A DNA stretch of 9,567 nt from the NCBI GenBank assembly GCA_900320765.1, contig ONTN01000063.1:1-9567 (forward strand), in the 5' to 3' direction. The position numbers and the translations under genes are program-made. Source of the stretch: an uncultured Eubacteriales bacterium. Lineage in GTDB: Bacteria; Bacillota; Clostridia; Oscillospirales; Oscillospiraceae. Below the pieces are notes generated by a model. That model did not search any database. It saw nothing but the letters and a program-made list of their open reading frames with translations, and was not told where the DNA came from. Numbering within the stretch: the first letter of the stretch is position 1; each line of letters begins with the position of its first letter. Positions 7,120-9,567 of the stretch are shown here, one piece after another.

Positions 7120-8368
7120 ATGGAAAAAAGACATTTAGGGCTTAAGATCATAATAGCGGCTGCCGTTATCATTGCCGCCGTGGCGCTAATAGGCGGCTTT
7201 ATCGGCGGGGATCTCATGTATCACCTTGAGAACAGGGATAAGATCGGCCCGCTGACGAGATCCGATATCGAGTATTTGAACGTCGCCGCCCCGACCGCCA
7301 CGAGCAAGGACGGAACGGTGAACGCCGCCGACTGGGCGGAGATATACCCCTATATCGTCGCTACGATGGGTGATAACGCGAAGAACAGCTACGTCACCTC
7401 ATATCTCGAGGAGGATCCCTACCTCGTCAATATCTACGAGGGATACGGCTTCGCCAGAGAGGCCGCACCCGAACGCAAACTGCCTCACCTGCAAGACCCC
7501 GAACTTCGCAAAGCTCGTGAACGATCTCGGCGTCAGCGTGTATAAGATGCCATTCGACGAGGTTATGGCGATGATGGAGGAGAACATAAGCTGCTACACC
7601 TGCCACGGAAACGAGGCGGGCAACGCGGGCGAGCTCGTCGTCACCCATTCCTACGTTACGAAGGCTCTCGGGGATAATGTGAGCACGTTTGATCCGGCAA
7701 CCGTGTCCTGCGGCCAGTGCCATATCGAGTACTACTTCACCGTTGAGAACGCGGAGACTATGATGCCCTATTCGAGCCTTGAGACAATGACGCCCGAGGC
7801 AATTCTGGCGTATTACGATTCTATCGGCAACAAGGACGGCGGCGTCGGCTTCTACGATTGGATCCAGCCGGGTACGGGCACCCCAATGCTGAAGGCTCAG
7901 CACCCCGAGTTCGAGACATTCTCGCATGGAAAGCACGCCGCTCTTCTAAACTGCGCCGACTGCCATATGCCAATGGAGATGGCGGAGGACGGCACGGTAT
8001 ATCACAGTCACATCCTCGTGAGCCCGCTTGAAAACGAGACCCTGCTGGAGAGCTGCGCTGCCTGCCATCAGGATACCGATATGGTCACCTTCGTCCACAG
8101 GCTGCAGGACCGCGTAACCGCGCGGGAGACGGAGGTGGGAAACAAGCTCTCCGATCTTAAGGACGCCCTTACGGCCGCAGTCGAGGCGGGGAAGCTGACA
8201 GAGACCGAGGTTGACGCCGTAAGAAAGCTCCACCGTGAGGCCCAGTGGTTCTTCGATTTCTGCTACGTAGAGAACGCGGAGGGGGCGCACAATTCCGAGC
8301 TCGCCTTCCGCTGCCTCGATACTTCGGAGCAGAAAATTGATGAGGCTATGGCGCTGCTAAACGCCTAA
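7120..8368 (+). pseudogene. nrfA: Frameshifted pentaheme cytochrome c nitrite reductase (NrfA)
   Basis: NrfA reduces nitrite to ammonium with six electrons outside the cytoplasmic membrane. Translation starts at ATG 7120 (CGGAGGA at 7107-7113) with a membrane anchor or signal (about residues 7-30) and a typical N-terminal half up to GYGFARE (ending 7461). The homologous sequence then continues one base out of frame, from AGG at 7460 to the stop at 8366-8368. The first frame ends after 141 codons (7545) with unrelated sequence. The second frame retains all five heme sites: CLTCK (7481-7495, the Lys-ligated catalytic heme), CYTCH (7592), CGQCH (7709), CADCH (7952) and CAACH (8054). It also keeps the active-site IEYYF tyrosine and the AQHPEFET histidine (7901-7903). 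The total of about 416 residues is slightly short, since a conserved segment before CLTCK is absent. No nrfH is visible. This could be a recent mutation or a sequence error. Confidence 0.88.
7452..7463 (+). other. Frameshift/deletion junction in nrfA at an (AG)3 tract
   Basis: The reading frame changes here within CCAGAGAGGCC. Upstream the frame reads GYGFA-RE; downstream, starting at 7460, it reads R-PHPNANCLTCK. To rejoin the frames, 3n+2 bases must have been lost. One AG unit (2 bases) would do it. The NrfA proteins I remember have about 18-20 more residues here, including an RGHxY motif and DVxxT, so a deletion of about 53-59 bases fits better. The Arg just before PHP probably corresponds to the catalytic Arg and survives in the second frame. 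Confidence 0.75.
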
Positions 8369-8375
8369 CATAATT

Positions 8376-8405
8376 CGGGCGCGGCAGATAATGCCGCGCC
8401 CGTTT
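8376..8405 (+). terminator. hairpin between nrfA and resB
   Basis: An 11-bp perfect GC-rich stem (8376-8386 with 8392-8402, CGGGCGCGGCA) and a 5-base loop, followed by only TTT (8403-8405). It starts 8 bases after the nrfA stop and ends 3 bases before the resB Shine-Dalgarno. With so short a U-tract it may act as a partial terminator, an attenuator, or a 3' stabiliser that sets resB expression below nrfA. No separate resB promoter is evident. Confidence 0.55.
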
Positions 8406-8418
8406 AAAGAGGAAGACT

Positions 8419-9567
8419 ATGAAAACAGTCCGTAAAATTTGGAAATTTCTGACCTCTATGAAATTTGCCGTCGCCCTTCTCGTTATACTTGCGATCGCCT
8501 GCTCGCTCGCGAGCCTCGTGACCCAGGGGCAGACCTATTCGTGGTACGCCCAGCGCTATTCCGAGAGGACTGCGGCTCTGATAATCGCCCTTCACCTTGA
8601 CGACGCTTTCCATAGCCCGTGGTTTATAGCGATAACTGCGTTTTTAACGCTGAATTTGCTCTTCTGCAGCATATCTCAGATCAAGGGGCTTTTAGCGAGA
8701 ACGAGAGCCGCGAAGCTCCCGTCGGAAAGCGCCGACGTTACCGCCGAAGGCATTGAGAGCCCGGAGAAGATATTCACAAGGCTCGGTATGCCCGAGCCCG
8801 CGCGCGGCGCGGACGCGGAGGGCAGAGAGACCCTTTTCTCATCGAAAAACCGCGCCGGGATTTGGGGCGCGTGGGTGTGCCATATCGGCATACTGCTTAT
8901 CATTCTCGGCTTCGGCCTTGGGCAGATGACGCACGAGGAATTTACCGTTTACGGGGTACCGGGACAGTCAAGGGCGATAGGCGATACCGGCCTTGTCCTG
9001 ACGATCGACTCATTCCGCGTCGAGCTCCGAGAGGACGATACCGTGGAGCAGTATGAGGCCGAAGTAACGGTGAGAAATATATCGGACGGCTCTGCCGAGA
9101 GCGCAAAAATAAGCGTCAATAACCCCGCCGACCTTTTCGGTATGCGCTTTTATCAGAACTCGACCGGCTGGGCGGCGAAGGTCAGCGTTTTAAAGAGCGG
9201 GGAGCCCATGCAGGAAGCTGTCCTTTGCGCAGGTGAGCTTCTGCCGATAAAGGATAAGCCCGAGCTCGTTATTTACTTCAACGCGTTTTATCCCGACTAC
9301 TACTTTGCCGGAGCCCCGGCAACCGCCTCCGGACGCCTCAACAATCCCGGCTATCTCTATTCCGCCTATTATAACGGGGAGATACTCGGAATGAACGTGC
9401 TCACGGGCGACGACGTTCTCACGATAGACGAATACACCGTGACCTTCTCCGAGCCGCAGAGCTATACGCTTATCCAAGCCAAGCGCGATCCGTTTGCGTG
9501 GCTTGCATTAATCGGCGGGCTCGTTACTATGTTCGGCCTCTTCCTCGCCTTCTATATCCAGCCGAAA
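8419..9567 (+). CDS. resB: ResB/CcsB-type cytochrome c biogenesis protein (3' end cut off)
   Basis: ResB, with ResC/CcsA, forms the System II machinery that carries heme across the membrane and attaches it to CxxCH cytochromes. The frame is open from the ATG at 8419 to the window edge (383 codons, no stop), after AGAGGA (8408-8413). It shows LTSMKFAVALLVILAIACSL (TM1, about 11-33), TM2 (about 66-85), TM3 with WVCHIGILLIILG (152-164; His155 is the likely conserved heme-related His), a large extracytoplasmic domain (about 170-355), and TM4 (about 358-380). The length and the final helix suggest that only a short cytoplasmic tail is missing. It follows nrfA on the same strand, which fits a role in maturing that cytochrome. 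A resC/ccsA gene would be expected next, beyond the window. Confidence 0.9.
   Translation, partial: MKTVRKIWKFLTSMKFAVALLVILAIACSLASLVTQGQTYSWYAQRYSERTAALIIALHLDDAFHSPWFIAITAFLTLNLLFCSISQIKGLLARTRAAKLPSESADVTAEGIESPEKIFTRLGMPEPARGADAEGRETLFSSKNRAGIWGAWVCHIGILLIILGFGLGQMTHEEFTVYGVPGQSRAIGDTGLVLTIDSFRVELREDDTVEQYEAEVTVRNISDGSAESAKISVNNPADLFGMRFYQNSTGWAAKVSVLKSGEPMQEAVLCAGELLPIKDKPELVIYFNAFYPDYYFAGAPATASGRLNNPGYLYSAYYNGEILGMNVLTGDDVLTIDEYTVTFSEPQSYTLIQAKRDPFAWLALIGGLVTMFGLFLAFYIQPK

Noticed and set aside
7452..7463. Programmed ribosomal frameshift in nrfA
   Set aside because: No classical slippery heptamer, stimulatory structure or slow stop codon is evident at the switch, and a one-base shift alone would not restore the conserved segment that seems missing.
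7427..7936. Minus-strand frame opposite nrfA (169 codons)
   Set aside because: Lies opposite clear heme-motif coding sequence; no domain and no ribosome binding site.

Overview
The window looks like part of the chromosome of a strictly anaerobic Gram-positive bacterium of the class Clostridia, possibly a gut Oscillospirales relative (inference). It carries RNase Y, an Rnf complex in the clostridial gene order C-D-G-E-A-B, strong Shine-Dalgarno sequences before almost every start, and a hairpin-rich intergenic element of a kind I associate with gut Clostridia. All genes lie on the + strand.

Layout: (1) 1-372 has no gene. It holds a MITE-like palindromic element (about 16-165), a near-consensus sigma-70 promoter (274-302) and a leader hairpin. 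(2) 397-1944 is rny, encoding the membrane-anchored endoribonuclease RNase Y, followed by a large hairpin at 1959-1989. (3) A second promoter (2038-2066) starts a tightly packed rnf operon: rnfC, an rnfD-rnfG gene fusion, rnfE, rnfA and rnfB, joined by 4-bp overlaps or gaps of 1 to 13 bp. (4) Starting 21 bp after rnfB is an nrfA-type pentaheme cytochrome c nitrite reductase gene. It is broken by a frameshift near 7456-7462, but all five heme motifs are intact downstream. (5) After an 11-bp hairpin comes resB/ccsB, a System II cytochrome c maturation gene that runs off the right edge.

How the genes may work together: Rnf oxidises reduced ferredoxin at RnfB and exchanges electrons with NAD(H) at RnfC while moving Na+ or H+. 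Its covalent flavins on RnfD and RnfG lie in or outside the membrane. An adjacent extracytoplasmic multiheme nitrite reductase, with the machinery to attach its hemes and no nrfH in view, suggests a module in which Rnf feeds ferredoxin-derived electrons to nitrite ammonification, perhaps through the RnfG flavin. This would resemble the Rnf-multiheme cytochrome pairing of Methanosarcina acetivorans. That is inference, and in this genome copy the nrfA frame is disrupted, so the branch may be inactive, recently lost, or misassembled here.

The points most worth a second look are the Rnf-NrfA-ResB linkage, the nrfA lesion at an AG repeat, and the RnfD-RnfG fusion.
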